From Paracoccaceae bacterium (GTDB lineage: Bacteria; Pseudomonadota; Alphaproteobacteria; Rhodobacterales; Rhodobacteraceae), in NCBI GenBank assembly GCA_024742835.1, contig JANSXS010000032.1, forward strand, positions 1 to 37,398: 37,398 bases of DNA, given 5' to 3'. The position numbers and the translations under genes were made by a program. Shown one piece after another: positions 1 to 7,807 of the stretch. The notes under the pieces were generated by a model. That model saw only the letters and a program-made list of their open reading frames with translations. It did no database searches and was not told the DNA's origin. Positions within the stretch are counted from its first letter, which is position 1. Every line of letters begins with the position of its first letter.

Positions 1-147
1 ACTGTCCGGCGAACAGCCAAGCTTCGGCGCGATCGCCTTATAAGCAGCCGTATCGCTGGAATAATCGGCACGGTTCTCTCGAAACATCCGAACACCGCGT
101 TCGCGAAGCTCGGCCGGATAGGCGGGGGTGAATCTCTGCTTTGTCAT
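1..147 (-). CDS. IS3-family transposase OrfA, N-terminal part (cut by window edge)
   Basis: On the minus strand an ATG at 147 follows an AGGAT Shine-Dalgarno about 8 bases upstream and opens 49 codons that run off the window start. The peptide starts MTKQRFTPAYPAELRERGVR and goes on through a helical stretch to IAPKLGCSPDS, the beginning of the helix-turn-helix of IS3-family OrfA proteins, which bind the element's ends. An ATG at 156 is in frame but lacks a ribosome binding site. The element's terminal sequence lies just upstream at 172-197, as expected for an intact left end. Whether the rest of the element is intact cannot be seen. Confidence 0.75.
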   Translation of the reverse strand, partial: MTKQRFTPAYPAELRERGVRMFRENRADYSSDTAAYKAIAPKLGCSPDS

Positions 148-171
148 AGGGCTCATCCTTTGAGTATTTTA

Positions 172-197
172 CTCTCCGGTAAACCCGGGGCGGTTCA
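172..197 (-). repeat. Probable terminal inverted repeat of the IS3-family element
   Basis: Read on the minus strand the sequence begins TGAACCGCCCCGGGTTTACC, which resembles ends of IS3-family elements that start with TG. It lies about 25 to 50 bases upstream of the OrfA start, the normal spacing. The other end is outside the window, so the repeat cannot be confirmed by pairing. The bases immediately outside (198 onward) belong to a different transposase remnant, which fixes the junction at about 197/198. Confidence 0.55.
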
Positions 198-373
198 CTA
201 AGGATCGCCACAACACACATTTGCGCCGAAAGGCGTATACCGCAATCGCCGCCAAGATGGCCCGCACAGTTCACGGGATCATTAAACATAGCGAGCCCTA
301 TCGCCCCTTCTTTGAGGGGTGATCGATCGCAGAAGGACCTTTCTCTGTAAGGGCCGTGGAGGCAGACATCTGA
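198..373 (+). pseudogene. C-terminal remnant of an IS110-like transposase
   Basis: The plus-strand frame starting near 200 reads THLRRKAYTAIAAKMARTVH and then a stretch ending YRPFFEG, followed by an in-frame TGA at 320-322. Beyond the stop the same frame continues SIAEGPFSVRAVEADI to a second stop at 371-373. The Arg-rich segment followed by AAxMARxxH and a YRPF tail resembles the C-terminus of IS110/IS116-type transposases. There is no start, the N-terminal catalytic part is missing, and an internal stop is present, so it is a dead fragment. The left boundary coincides with the IS3-type end at 197, suggesting that element inserted into it. The family call is from memory and moderate. Confidence 0.45.
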
Positions 374-565
374 CCTCGTAGATAATGTTCAGGCCTTCTG
401 TGTTAGCGACCCGATGATCTCGTCTTAAGGACGGTGAGAGCCGCAACAGCGTACTCTGTGTTTGTTATGGGAGAGACTGTCGTTGACCAAATCGCCGAAC
501 TGAGCCAATTTATCAACGTGTCGAGGCACCTCGATACGACAATGACCTGATGCCAAATCAGCCAA
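374..565. other. Intergenic debris without a recognisable gene
   Basis: This stretch between two transposase remnants has no reading frame with a recognisable product on either strand. A 27-codon plus-strand frame starting at the ATG near 468 exists but resembles nothing known to me. It may be decayed mobile DNA. Confidence 0.4.
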
Positions 566-1093
566 TTATTCCGCGCATAGGACGTTATCAACGACCAGGA
601 TATCAGGATATCCCCGTTCACGGGCCACGCGTTCCAGCATGTCCACGACCCGCTCTCCCGGAAGCGAGAAGTCCACCTCGATCGCCGGGCACTCCCGCGT
701 GCAGTCGTCCTTGAGGTTGGCTGTGCGGAACTTGCGGCCATTGGCCAGCGCGTCGCTGGTGAAGTCGAGCGACCAGCGCTGGTTGGGCGCAATCGGGCAC
801 CAAGCCCCCTCGCGCGGGATCTTCTTGCGCTTGGTGCGGCGCAGCCACAGCCTTTCTTCGCGGTAGATGCGCTCGACGACCTTGACGTTCACCTTGAAGC
901 CCTCGCGGACCAGCTTGGCGTGCAGCATGCGATAGCCATACCTCCTGTGTTTGCCTGACAGGGTGATCGGGCGCTCTCTCAGCCGCGCGTGGCGGTCTGG
1001 CCGGGCTTGATAGGTCAAGCTCGACCGCGAAATTCCAACCAGCCTACACGCTCGCCGCTCCGAAAACTGATGTTCGTCCGTCAGCGTCTTCAC
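566..1093 (-). pseudogene. IS3-family (IS407-type) transposase OrfB, 3'-truncated
   Basis: The minus-strand frame encodes the HTH_21 segment (FSERRACRLVGISRSSLTYQ), the HRRYGYRMLHAKL region and the integrase core with WSLDFTSDAL, which carries the first catalytic Asp. It then reaches ILVVDN, where intact relatives continue with GPEF carrying the second Asp, but here it runs into VLCAE and a stop. The final DDE Glu and about 100 C-terminal residues are lost, so it cannot be active. It continues the frame of the OrfA remnant through a -1 frameshift signal at 1123-1129. Confidence 0.8.
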
Positions 1094-1116
1094 CGCGTCG
1101 CGGCGGTGCGCAGGCG

Positions 1117-1277
1117 TCAGAAGTTTTTTGCCAGCAGCCCCTTCAGACCCGCATTGTCGAGCATGGCATCAGCAAGAAGGCGCTTCAGCTCGGCATTCTC
1201 GGCTTCGAGGTCCTTCAGGCGGCGCAGCTCTGAAACTTGCAGCCCGCCATACTTGGTGACCTGCCCCCAAGGCTCCG
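1117..1277 (-). pseudogene. IS3-family OrfA, C-terminal remnant with frameshift signal
   Basis: On the minus strand the peptide KYGGLQVSELRRLKDLEAEN continues through a leucine-zipper-like coiled coil to AMLDNAGLKGLLAKNF and a stop at 1117-1119, as in the C-terminal half of IS407-type OrfA. The N-terminal helix-turn-helix half is missing beyond about 1277. A slippery heptamer A-AAA-AAC (minus strand, 1129 to 1123) lies just before the stop. A -1 slip there gives KKLLTPAHRRDAVKTL, which joins OrfB directly, so the programmed frameshift that makes the OrfAB fusion is still readable in the fossil. Confidence 0.7.
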
Positions 1278-1329
1278 TTATTAATAACGAGAGTTTGCGG
1301 GGATCAGATCATATCTGTTGTGGATATTG

Positions 1330-1600
1330 GGTGCGAGAGCACCGCCGCATGACGTCAGTTTCTCGAAGATCTGGATAAGCGCGGCCTCGATCGTCCCCAG
1401 TTTGTGATCATCGACGGCGCGCCGGGGCTGGAAGTGTCGGTCGTGGCGCTCTGGAGCAACGATTTGCCCATCCAGAGGTGCGCGGTCGACAAGCACAGCA
1501 ACCTGCTGGCTCATGCCCCCAAGCATATGCACGAGCAGCTGAGCTATGACTATCGCGACATGACCTATGCCGAAACGGCGGCTGATGCGAAAAAGTACCG
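1330..1600 (+). pseudogene. IS256/mutator-type transposase fragment
   Basis: The plus-strand frame reads FLEDLDKRGLDRPQFVIIDG and then APGLE, ALWSNDLPIQRC, KHSNLLAHAPKHMHEQL and YDYRDMTYAETAAD, the central region of IS256-family (mutator) transposases around the second catalytic Asp (VIIDGA). A TGA at 1350 interrupts the frame, and the preceding GVREG-like segment is out of frame. After about 1595 similarity stops. Both ends are missing, so it is a relic. It lies immediately beside the IS407-type remnant. Confidence 0.7.
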
Positions 1601-1769
1601 CCTGATCAGGCCCAAATCAAACCGCTCAAAGGACGCCGCCGGAGAATTTCTACCACTTTCGAGACACCACAGAAGACTCCCTATGAGCCGTGTCTTGCTT
1701 GGTGGCTCAGGCTGACCACATCTATACCTAACCAGGGCTTTCATAGCTAAAAAAATGCGGCTACAGACT

Positions 1770-1793
1770 GGCTATAGCGTCATTTGCATAGCC
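1770..1793. promoter_or_regulatory. Small inverted repeat upstream of serB
   Basis: GGCTAT (1770-1775) and ATAGCC (1788-1793) form 6-base inverted arms about 30 bases before the serB start. It could be an operator half-site pair or part of the serB promoter zone. The repeat is short and could occur by chance. Confidence 0.2.
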
Positions 1794-1822
1794 GTACCCT
1801 CACCGCCGGAAACCTGTCAGTC

Positions 1823-2692
1823 ATGTTTGTCTCAACCCTTATCGCGCGTCCCGGCGCACTTGATCCCGCCCTTGTCGGAAACTTGTGCATTGCATGGGGC
1901 GGCCATGGCGAGACATGGTTGTCGCCGGACGAGGCGGCGGAGTTCCAAATGCCCGATATCCCCAACAATCGCTGGAATGTGTGGGCAGATCTTCAGGTGG
2001 ACGGGGTCGATCTGATTGTGCAGCCTGCGAAAGGTCGCGCGAAGCGGATGCTTCTGGCCGATATGGACAGCACCATGATTCAGCAGGAATGCATCGACGA
2101 ACTGGCCGCTGAGGCGGGCGTGGGATCGCTTGTGCGGGACATTACCGCGCGGGCGATGAACGGCGATCTGGATTTCGAAGGTGCGTTGACAGAGCGAGTG
2201 ACGCTGCTCAAGGATTTGCCGGAAGCGGTCATCGACCGTGTACTGGACCAGCGGATCACGCTCATGCCTGGCGCTCGGGCGCTGGTGGGGACGATGCGGG
2301 CGCAGGGCGCTTATGCCGCGCTCGTCTCGGGTGGGTTCACCGCATTTACCGCGCGCATTGCGAACCTGTTGGGGTTCGATGAGCATCGCGCGAACACGCT
2401 CCTGATCGAGGGCGGGATGCTGTCCGGCCTTGTTGCACAGCCCATCCTCGGGCGGGCCGCAAAGGTGCAGGCGCTGGAAGAGATCACCGCTCGTCTTGGC
2501 CTGTACGAGGCCGACGTGATCGCGGTCGGCGACGGCGCGAATGATCTGGGCATGTTGGCGCGCGCGGGCACGGGTGTTGCCCTACACGCAAAGCCAAACG
2601 TCGCGGCGCAATGCGATGTGCGGATCAATCATGGCGACCTGACGGCACTGTTGTACCTTCAGGGATATCATAAGGAGCAGTTCGTTGGCTAA
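1823..2692 (+). CDS. serB: Phosphoserine phosphatase SerB
   Basis: SerB hydrolyses O-phosphoserine to serine, the last step of the phosphorylated serine pathway, in the cytoplasm. The protein (289 residues from the ATG at 1823) has an N-terminal ACT-like region of about 70 residues. The HAD-phosphatase core follows: motif I D80-M-D-S-T with the nucleophile Asp80 and acid Asp82, motif II SGGFTAFT, and motif IV GDGANDLGM with the Mg-binding Asp. Length and motif order are normal. The frame is open further upstream to 1784, but family alignment favours the MFVSTLIA start. No strong Shine-Dalgarno is visible. It stands alone, with decayed insertion sequences upstream and the thiamine riboswitch 48 bases downstream. 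Confidence 0.93.
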   Translation: MFVSTLIARPGALDPALVGNLCIAWGGHGETWLSPDEAAEFQMPDIPNNRWNVWADLQVDGVDLIVQPAKGRAKRMLLADMDSTMIQQECIDELAAEAGVGSLVRDITARAMNGDLDFEGALTERVTLLKDLPEAVIDRVLDQRITLMPGARALVGTMRAQGAYAALVSGGFTAFTARIANLLGFDEHRANTLLIEGGMLSGLVAQPILGRAAKVQALEEITARLGLYEADVIAVGDGANDLGMLARAGTGVALHAKPNVAAQCDVRINHGDLTALLYLQGYHKEQFVG

Positions 2693-2705
2693 CGCCGCCG
2701 TTCCC

Positions 2706-2734
2706 TTGCAATCCCTGCTCTGCCTGCATACCGT
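2706..2734 (+). promoter_or_regulatory. Candidate promoter of the thiBPQ operon
   Basis: TTGCAA (2706-2711) and TACCGT (2729-2734) are spaced 17 bases apart and sit a few bases before the riboswitch aptamer. The -10 match is poor, so this is only positional support for transcription starting between serB and the aptamer. Confidence 0.25.
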
Positions 2735-2740
2735 CACTAC

Positions 2741-2830
2741 ACCTCGGGGTGTTTTTGCTATCGGCCGGAACTGAGACGCAGCGTGCGAACCCGTTGAACC
2801 TGACCCGGTTAGACCCGGCGTAGGGAAGGT
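2741..2830 (+). ncRNA. TPP riboswitch (THI element) upstream of thiBPQ
   Basis: The conserved aptamer blocks are present in order: TCGGGGTG near the 5' end, CTGAGA at 2771-2776, then ACCCGTTGAACCTGACCCGG, and the closing GTAGGGAAGGT. ACCT (2741-2744) can pair with AGGT (2827-2830) as the base of P1. TPP binding to such elements lowers expression of thiamine synthesis or transport genes. It precedes thiB by 45 bases, so high TPP should shut off thiamine import. The assignment is firm from the consensus. Confidence 0.95.
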
Positions 2831-2839
2831 AATCGGAGC

Positions 2840-2872
2840 TTCCTCCAGCCTTTCCCGCGCCGCCTGGAGGAA
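2840..2872 (+). promoter_or_regulatory. Shine-Dalgarno-sequestering hairpin (expression platform)
   Basis: TTCCTCCAG (2840-2848) is perfectly complementary to CTGGAGGAA (2864-2872), which contains the thiB Shine-Dalgarno GGAGG. The 9-base-pair stem with a 15-base loop would hide the ribosome binding site. The 3' part of the aptamer (GGGAAGG, 2823-2829) could alternatively pair, with one bulge, with CCTTTCCC in the loop (2849-2856). That suggests a translational switch. The hairpin is seen directly; the switching model is inference. Confidence 0.65.
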
Positions 2873-2875
2873 AAG

Positions 2876-3853
2876 ATGAGACACCCGGTTTTTGCGATAG
2901 CAACGATACTGGCGACGGGCGGCATGGCCGCGGCGCAGGATCTGACCGTTTATACCTATGACAGCTTCGTTTCCGACTGGGGGCCGGGGCCAAAGGTCGA
3001 AGCCGCGTTCGAGGCGGAATGCGGCTGCGATCTGTCACTTGTGGGGATCGAAGATGGCGCGGCGCTTTTGGCGCGGATCAAGCTCGAAGGCACACGCACA
3101 GACGCCGATATCGTGCTGGGGCTGGACACCAACCTGATCGGCGCCGCGCGCGACACCGGGCTGTTTGCCGAGCACGGGATCACGCCGGATCTTGATCTGC
3201 CGATCACGTGGGACGATCCGACATTCCTGCCGTATGACTGGGGCTATTTCGCCTTCGTCGCCGAAAAAGGCACGGATCAGCCGGGCAACTTTCGCGCGCT
3301 TGCGGAAAGCGACACCCGGATCATCATACAGGATCCGCGATCGTCCACGCCCGGTCTGGGTCTGCTGATGTGGGCCAAAGCCGCCTATGGCGACGACGCG
3401 CCCAAGATCTGGGAAGGTCTGGCCGACAATATCGTGACCGTCACGAAAGGCTGGTCAGAGGCATATGGGCTGTTCCTTGAAGGCGAGGCGGACATGGTTC
3501 TGTCCTACACCACCTCACCCGCCTATCACCTGATCGCCGAAGAGGATGACAGCAAAACGGCTGTGCCCTTTGACGAGGGCCATTACATGCAGATCGAGGT
3601 TGCTGCAAAATTGGCATCCTCCGGCGCGCCGGATCTTGCCGACCAGTTCCTGAGCTTCATGCTGTCTGACACGTTCCAGGAAATCATCCCGACGACGAAC
3701 TGGATGTATCCCGCGAAGCTGCCCGAAAGCGGCCTTCCCGCCGGGTTCGAGACGCTGACAGTGCCGGACAAGGCGCTGTATTTCCCACCCGAAGAGGCGG
3801 CGGCGATCCGTGACGAGGCGTTGAATGAATGGCTGACCGCGCTCAGCCGCTAA
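2876..3853 (+). CDS. thiB: Thiamine ABC transporter, periplasmic binding protein ThiB
   Basis: ThiB binds thiamine, TPP or thiamine monophosphate in the periplasm and delivers it to ThiPQ. The 325-residue protein has a signal peptide (MRHPVFAIATILATGGMAAA, cleavage after AAAQ). The mature start DLTVYTYDSFVSDWGPGP is typical of ThiB, and internal YDWGYFAF and TKGWSEAYGLFLEGEADMVL segments match the family. The ATG at 2876 follows GGAGGAAAAG. It is first in the operon behind the TPP riboswitch and overlaps thiP by 25 bases. Confidence 0.94.
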   Translation: MRHPVFAIATILATGGMAAAQDLTVYTYDSFVSDWGPGPKVEAAFEAECGCDLSLVGIEDGAALLARIKLEGTRTDADIVLGLDTNLIGAARDTGLFAEHGITPDLDLPITWDDPTFLPYDWGYFAFVAEKGTDQPGNFRALAESDTRIIIQDPRSSTPGLGLLMWAKAAYGDDAPKIWEGLADNIVTVTKGWSEAYGLFLEGEADMVLSYTTSPAYHLIAEEDDSKTAVPFDEGHYMQIEVAAKLASSGAPDLADQFLSFMLSDTFQEIIPTTNWMYPAKLPESGLPAGFETLTVPDKALYFPPEEAAAIRDEALNEWLTALSR

Positions 3854-5385
3854 GCGCCAGACCGGGGTTATGGGCGGCGGCACTTGTCGCTGTCATGATC
3901 CTTGGTGCTTTGACGGCGGTGGTATGGCGAGCGGAACCGGGGGGCGGACTTGGGCCGTCCGACTTGGCGGCGCTGCGGTTTACACTGGTACAAGCGGCGC
4001 TTTCGGCCATTCTGAGCGTCGGGCTGGCGATACCGGTCGCGCGCGCGCTGGCACGGCGGCGCTTTGCCGGGCGGCGTGGCCTGATCGCGGTACTTGGCGC
4101 GCCCTTCATCCTGCCGGTGATCGTGGCCGTTCTGGGTTTGATCGAGGTGTTCGGGCGTGCCGGCTGGGTCAGTCAGGCGCTTGGCGCATTCGGTTTGCCG
4201 CCAGTGCCGATATACGGGTTTCACGGGGTCGTCCTGGCGCATGTGTTCTTCAACCTGCCACTGGCCACGCGCCTGATTCTGCAAGGCTGGCAAGAGGTGC
4301 CGGGCGAGCGGTTCAGGCTGGCCGCACAGCTTGGGGTCGATGGGCCTGCCATGTTCCGGCTGATCGAATTGCCAATGCTGCGCAAGGTGGTGCCCGGTGC
4401 CTTGACGGTGATCTTTGCGATCTGCCTGACCAGTTTTGCCGTGGCCTTGATCCTTGGCGGCGGGCCGCGCGCCACGACGATAGAGCTGGCGATCTATCAG
4501 GCGTTCCGCTTTGATTTCGATCTGGGGCGCGCGGCGCTTCTTTCGGGCATCCAGATCCTGCTGACCACTGCAGCGGCGCTTCTGGCGCTCCGGCTTGGTC
4601 AGGGTGAAAGTTTCGGCGGCGGGTTTGACCGTACTTTGCAAAGATGGGACGGGCGAACCCGGACGGCCGAGGCATTCGATACCGTATGGATACTGCTTGC
4701 TGCCGTCTTTCTGATCCTGCCGCTCCTAGCCATCACTCTTTCGGGGCTGCCGGGCCTGATGGAACTGCACGCGTCGGTCTGGTGGGCGGCTGGAACCTCG
4801 CTTCTGATCGCGGCGCTCAGCACGGCGCTTGTACTGATCATGGCGTTGCCGATGGCCGTGGCCATCGCGCTTGGGCGTGGCAAAGTGGTTGAGGTGGCGG
4901 GTTTTCTCGGGCTTGCCGCTTCTCCGCTGGTGATCGGCACCGGGCTTTTCGTGCTGATCCGCCCTGTCGCGGACCCCACCGCGCTTGCGGTGCCGGTGAC
5001 GGCTTTGGTCAATGCGCTGACTGTGCTGCCCTTCGCGCTGCGCATCCTTGTGCCACGGGTGAGGGACATCATGCAGGGTCAGGCGCAGTTGGCGCTGTCG
5101 CTCGACATCACCGGGTTACGATTTTTACGGCTGATCCTGATGCCGCGCCTGCGTCCACAGATCGGCTTCGCCGCAGGGCTGGCGGCGGCGCTGTCCATCG
5201 GGGATCTGGGGGTGATCACACTGTTCGCGGACCCCGATATCGCCACCTTGCCGTTGCAGATCTACCGGCTGATGGGCGCATACCGGATGGAGTCGGCGGC
5301 GGGGGCGTCGCTGTTGCTGTTGATGCTGTCCTTCGGCACATTCTGGCTATTGGACAAGGGGGGGCATGGTCATGCTGAAGCTTGA
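3829..5385 (+). CDS. thiP: Thiamine ABC transporter, fused permease ThiP
   Basis: ThiP is the inner-membrane channel of the thiamine importer. At 518 residues it is a duplicated permease with about 12 hydrophobic segments. Each half has an EAA-type loop that contacts the ATPase: GERFRLAAQLGVDGPAMFRL in the first half and a QAQLALSLDITGLRFLRLIL segment in the second. The ATG at 3829 lies inside the end of thiB (25-base overlap), implying translational coupling, and the 3' end overlaps thiQ by 20 bases. Length is near the ThiP norm of about 530. Confidence 0.93.
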   Translation: MADRAQPLSARPGLWAAALVAVMILGALTAVVWRAEPGGGLGPSDLAALRFTLVQAALSAILSVGLAIPVARALARRRFAGRRGLIAVLGAPFILPVIVAVLGLIEVFGRAGWVSQALGAFGLPPVPIYGFHGVVLAHVFFNLPLATRLILQGWQEVPGERFRLAAQLGVDGPAMFRLIELPMLRKVVPGALTVIFAICLTSFAVALILGGGPRATTIELAIYQAFRFDFDLGRAALLSGIQILLTTAAALLALRLGQGESFGGGFDRTLQRWDGRTRTAEAFDTVWILLAAVFLILPLLAITLSGLPGLMELHASVWWAAGTSLLIAALSTALVLIMALPMAVAIALGRGKVVEVAGFLGLAASPLVIGTGLFVLIRPVADPTALAVPVTALVNALTVLPFALRILVPRVRDIMQGQAQLALSLDITGLRFLRLILMPRLRPQIGFAAGLAAALSIGDLGVITLFADPDIATLPLQIYRLMGAYRMESAAGASLLLLMLSFGTFWLLDKGGHGHAEA

Positions 5386-6064
5386 GAACGCGATCATCGC
5401 CAACGGCCCCTTCCGGCTGAGTGCGAATATTGAGGTTGCGCCGCGCCGCAAGGTCGCGGTGATCGGCCCGTCGGGCGCGGGCAAATCCACCCTGATCGAG
5501 GGCATTGCGGGCTTTCTGCCATTTGACGGCGGTCATGTGTTTTGGCAAGGGCGCGACATCACGCGGGACGCGCCGGGCAAGAGGCCGGTTGCGATGCTGT
5601 TTCAGGATGGCAACCTTTTTCCGCATCTTAACCTGGCGCAGAATGTCGGGCTTGGGTTGCGGCCTGATTTGCGCCTGTCCAGCCAAGACCACGCAAAGGT
5701 TAAGGCCGCCCTGGCGCGTGTCGGGCTGGATGGCATGGACACGCGCAAGCCCGCCGACCTGTCCGGAGGGCAGCGTAGCCGCGCCGCGCTTGCGCGGGTG
5801 CTGGTCCAGCGCCGGGATATCCTGCTTCTGGATGAACCCTTTGCCGCGCTTGGTCCGGCACTGCGTGCAGAAATGCTTGATCTGGTCGTGGCCCTGACGA
5901 ATGAGACCGGCGCGACACTTCTGATGGTCAGCCACGCGCCCGAAGACGCGCGGCGCATCGCGGATCAGGCCATTCTGGTGGCCGAAGGACGCGCCGAGCC
6001 GCCTGTCGATGCGGTGCAGCTACTCGACAACCCTCCACCGGCACTCCGCGCCTATCTTGGATGA
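5366..6064 (+). CDS. thiQ: Thiamine ABC transporter, ATP-binding protein ThiQ
   Basis: ThiQ hydrolyses ATP to drive thiamine import through ThiP. In the 232 residues, Walker A is GPSGAGKST at 34-42, the signature LSGGQRSRAALARVL starts near 132, Walker B is ILLLDEPFAAL, and the switch His lies in MVSHAPEDA. The Q-loop is in LFQDGNLFPHL. Two in-frame ATGs are close together (5366 and 5372), so the exact start is uncertain by two codons. It is last in the riboswitch-controlled operon, with the convergent asparaginase gene ending 23 bases further on. Confidence 0.93.
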   Translation: MVMLKLENAIIANGPFRLSANIEVAPRRKVAVIGPSGAGKSTLIEGIAGFLPFDGGHVFWQGRDITRDAPGKRPVAMLFQDGNLFPHLNLAQNVGLGLRPDLRLSSQDHAKVKAALARVGLDGMDTRKPADLSGGQRSRAALARVLVQRRDILLLDEPFAALGPALRAEMLDLVVALTNETGATLLMVSHAPEDARRIADQAILVAEGRAEPPVDAVQLLDNPPPALRAYLG

Positions 6065-6087
6065 TCTCATGCCGAGGCGCGCATGAC

Positions 6088-7083
6088 TTAAAGCAGGTCG
6101 GACACCGGCTTCATCACGCCCACCTCTTCCTTGCGCCGGTTCAGGATCGGCGCATTGCAGAAACGCCGCGTAGATGGATGCGAAGGGTCTAGCAGGCCAA
6201 GCCGGATCAGCAGCGCCGCGATGGTGCAATTCGCGCCCCGCGTCGTGCCATCAGCGATCTTGAGCGCGATACCCAGCCCACGTGTGGGCGCGATGCCCAC
6301 GAAATATCCCTCTGCCCCGGTCTTGAGCGCCACCGGCTCTGAACAGGCGCGCATCAATTCGGTACAGGCGCGTTTTTCGCCTGCAACAAGCTCGGGGTGG
6401 GCAATCATCGCCTGCCACAGCCGCACGGCAGCGCTTTGCCGTGCATCCACGCCCTCGACCGCGCCAGCGAACCAGCCCATTGCCCGCGCCATGCCGCGCA
6501 TCGTCGTCAGGAAATTGGGGGCCGCACAGCCGTCGATTCCGTGGCCGGGGCTTGATTCGCCCGTGACACTCTCGAACGCCTCAAGGCAGGCTTTCTGCAC
6601 CGGGTGGTCGATCTCGACATATTCCGGTCCACCCCCCAGATGCTGCGCCAGCGTGAGGAATCCGGCATGTTTGCCGGAACAGCCGTTATGCACCTGACAG
6701 GGCGACTTTTCATTGCAGATCATGTCGTTGAACGCGGCGCGGTCCTGCGGCATCTGCGACCCGCAGCGCAGATCGTCGTCATTCAGCCCCAGATCGGCCA
6801 GCCACGCTGTGACCCGGTCGGTATGAATCGCCCCCGCCTGATGCGACGCACAGGCAAGTGCCAGATGCTCGGACGTCAGGCCATGCGCATCAGCCGCGCC
6901 ACTTTCGACCAGCGGCAGCGCCTGGATCATCTTCGCGGAACTGCGCGGATAGACAACCGCCTCGGGATTGCCCCAGGATTCCACGATATCGCCCTTGGTG
7001 TCGCAGATCACCGCATGACCCAGATGCAGGCTTTCCACGATCGGGCCGCGCCAGATCTCGGTCAGGGGGGCAGGGTTGGTCAT
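6088..7083 (-). CDS. L-asparaginase, Rhizobium etli ReAV-type (AsnA II family)
   Basis: This cytoplasmic enzyme should hydrolyse L-asparagine to aspartate and ammonia. It belongs to the PF06089 family, unrelated to E. coli asparaginases. The 331-residue protein carries S48-S-A-K51, matching the SxxK catalytic pair of R. etli ReAV. C135 and K138 (in CSGKHAG) and C186 (in GIDGCAAPNF) correspond to the Cys-Lys-Cys zinc site of that structure. The start is the ATG at 7083, preceded by GGAGC at good spacing; the frame extends 16 codons further upstream without a better signal. It stands alone, convergent with thiQ. Family membership is secure; substrate activity is inferred. Confidence 0.88.
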   Translation of the reverse strand: MTNPAPLTEIWRGPIVESLHLGHAVICDTKGDIVESWGNPEAVVYPRSSAKMIQALPLVESGAADAHGLTSEHLALACASHQAGAIHTDRVTAWLADLGLNDDDLRCGSQMPQDRAAFNDMICNEKSPCQVHNGCSGKHAGFLTLAQHLGGGPEYVEIDHPVQKACLEAFESVTGESSPGHGIDGCAAPNFLTTMRGMARAMGWFAGAVEGVDARQSAAVRLWQAMIAHPELVAGEKRACTELMRACSEPVALKTGAEGYFVGIAPTRGLGIALKIADGTTRGANCTIAALLIRLGLLDPSHPSTRRFCNAPILNRRKEEVGVMKPVSDLL

Positions 7084-7262
7084 AATCGCTCCTTCGCGGC
7101 GATTCCGCGCGCGGAAAATCGCCAATTCCACCTTTCATGTCTCGCGTGTTTCAGGCTAATGTTGCACTGTCGAGAAGAAAATAGCCGCCACCTAAAAATT
7201 CCGTAAAGGTATGCGTGCGGCTGCAAATTGTTGAGGTTATGGACGGCTTGGAGGCTGTACAA

Positions 7263-7790
7263 ATGGGATCATGGGTAGCACGTGGCATAACTGGCGCGTT
7301 TTTGACAGTGGCAGCAAGTGGCGCCTTCGCACAGGCGGAAAGCGATAACAGGGTGGCCGCAGAAACCGCCTGGAGCGTCTTTGAAGACAGCGATCCAAAG
7401 GAATGCTGGGCGGTGTCTGCACCCACGGAAACGGTGAACACCCGCGATGGCCGCGTGGTGGCGGTTCGGCGTGGGGATATCCAGTTGATGACGTTCTACA
7501 GGCCAAGTGTGGGTGTATCTGGCCAAGTCACGTTCACCGGCGGCTATCCCTTCGCGGGCGGATCGACGGTCAATGTCAGGATTGGTGATCAGGAATTCGA
7601 AATGTTCACCAAAGGCGAATGGGCTTGGTCCGCAAATGATTCTGACGACGTAAAGATAATCGCGGCGATGAAGCGCGGTACCGATGCCGTTCTGACCGCA
7701 CGGTCATCGCGTGGCACCATCACAAAAGACACGTTTTCCCTGCTCGGATATACCGCCGCAGTGGAAGAGGCGGGCCGTCGCTGTAATTGA
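7263..7790 (+). CDS. Secreted protein of the invasion-associated locus B (IalB) family
   Basis: The 175-residue protein begins with a signal peptide (MGSWVARGITGAFLTVAASG, cleavage near AFAQ). The mature part has an IalB-like (PF06776) pattern: an ECWAVSAPT segment with Cys, a basic R-R-G-D beta region, SVNV-like strands with a GDQEFEMF core, and a C-terminal FSLLGYTAAVEEAGRRC with a second Cys that could disulphide-bond. The ATG at 7263 is set by GGAGG eight bases upstream; earlier ATGs in frame lack one. IalB proteins are periplasmic or envelope proteins of unclear function in free-living alphaproteobacteria. Monocistronic by position. Confidence 0.72.
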   Translation: MGSWVARGITGAFLTVAASGAFAQAESDNRVAAETAWSVFEDSDPKECWAVSAPTETVNTRDGRVVAVRRGDIQLMTFYRPSVGVSGQVTFTGGYPFAGGSTVNVRIGDQEFEMFTKGEWAWSANDSDDVKIIAAMKRGTDAVLTARSSRGTITKDTFSLLGYTAAVEEAGRRCN

Positions 7791-7807
7791 AGCGTTTCAT
7801 ATACCGC

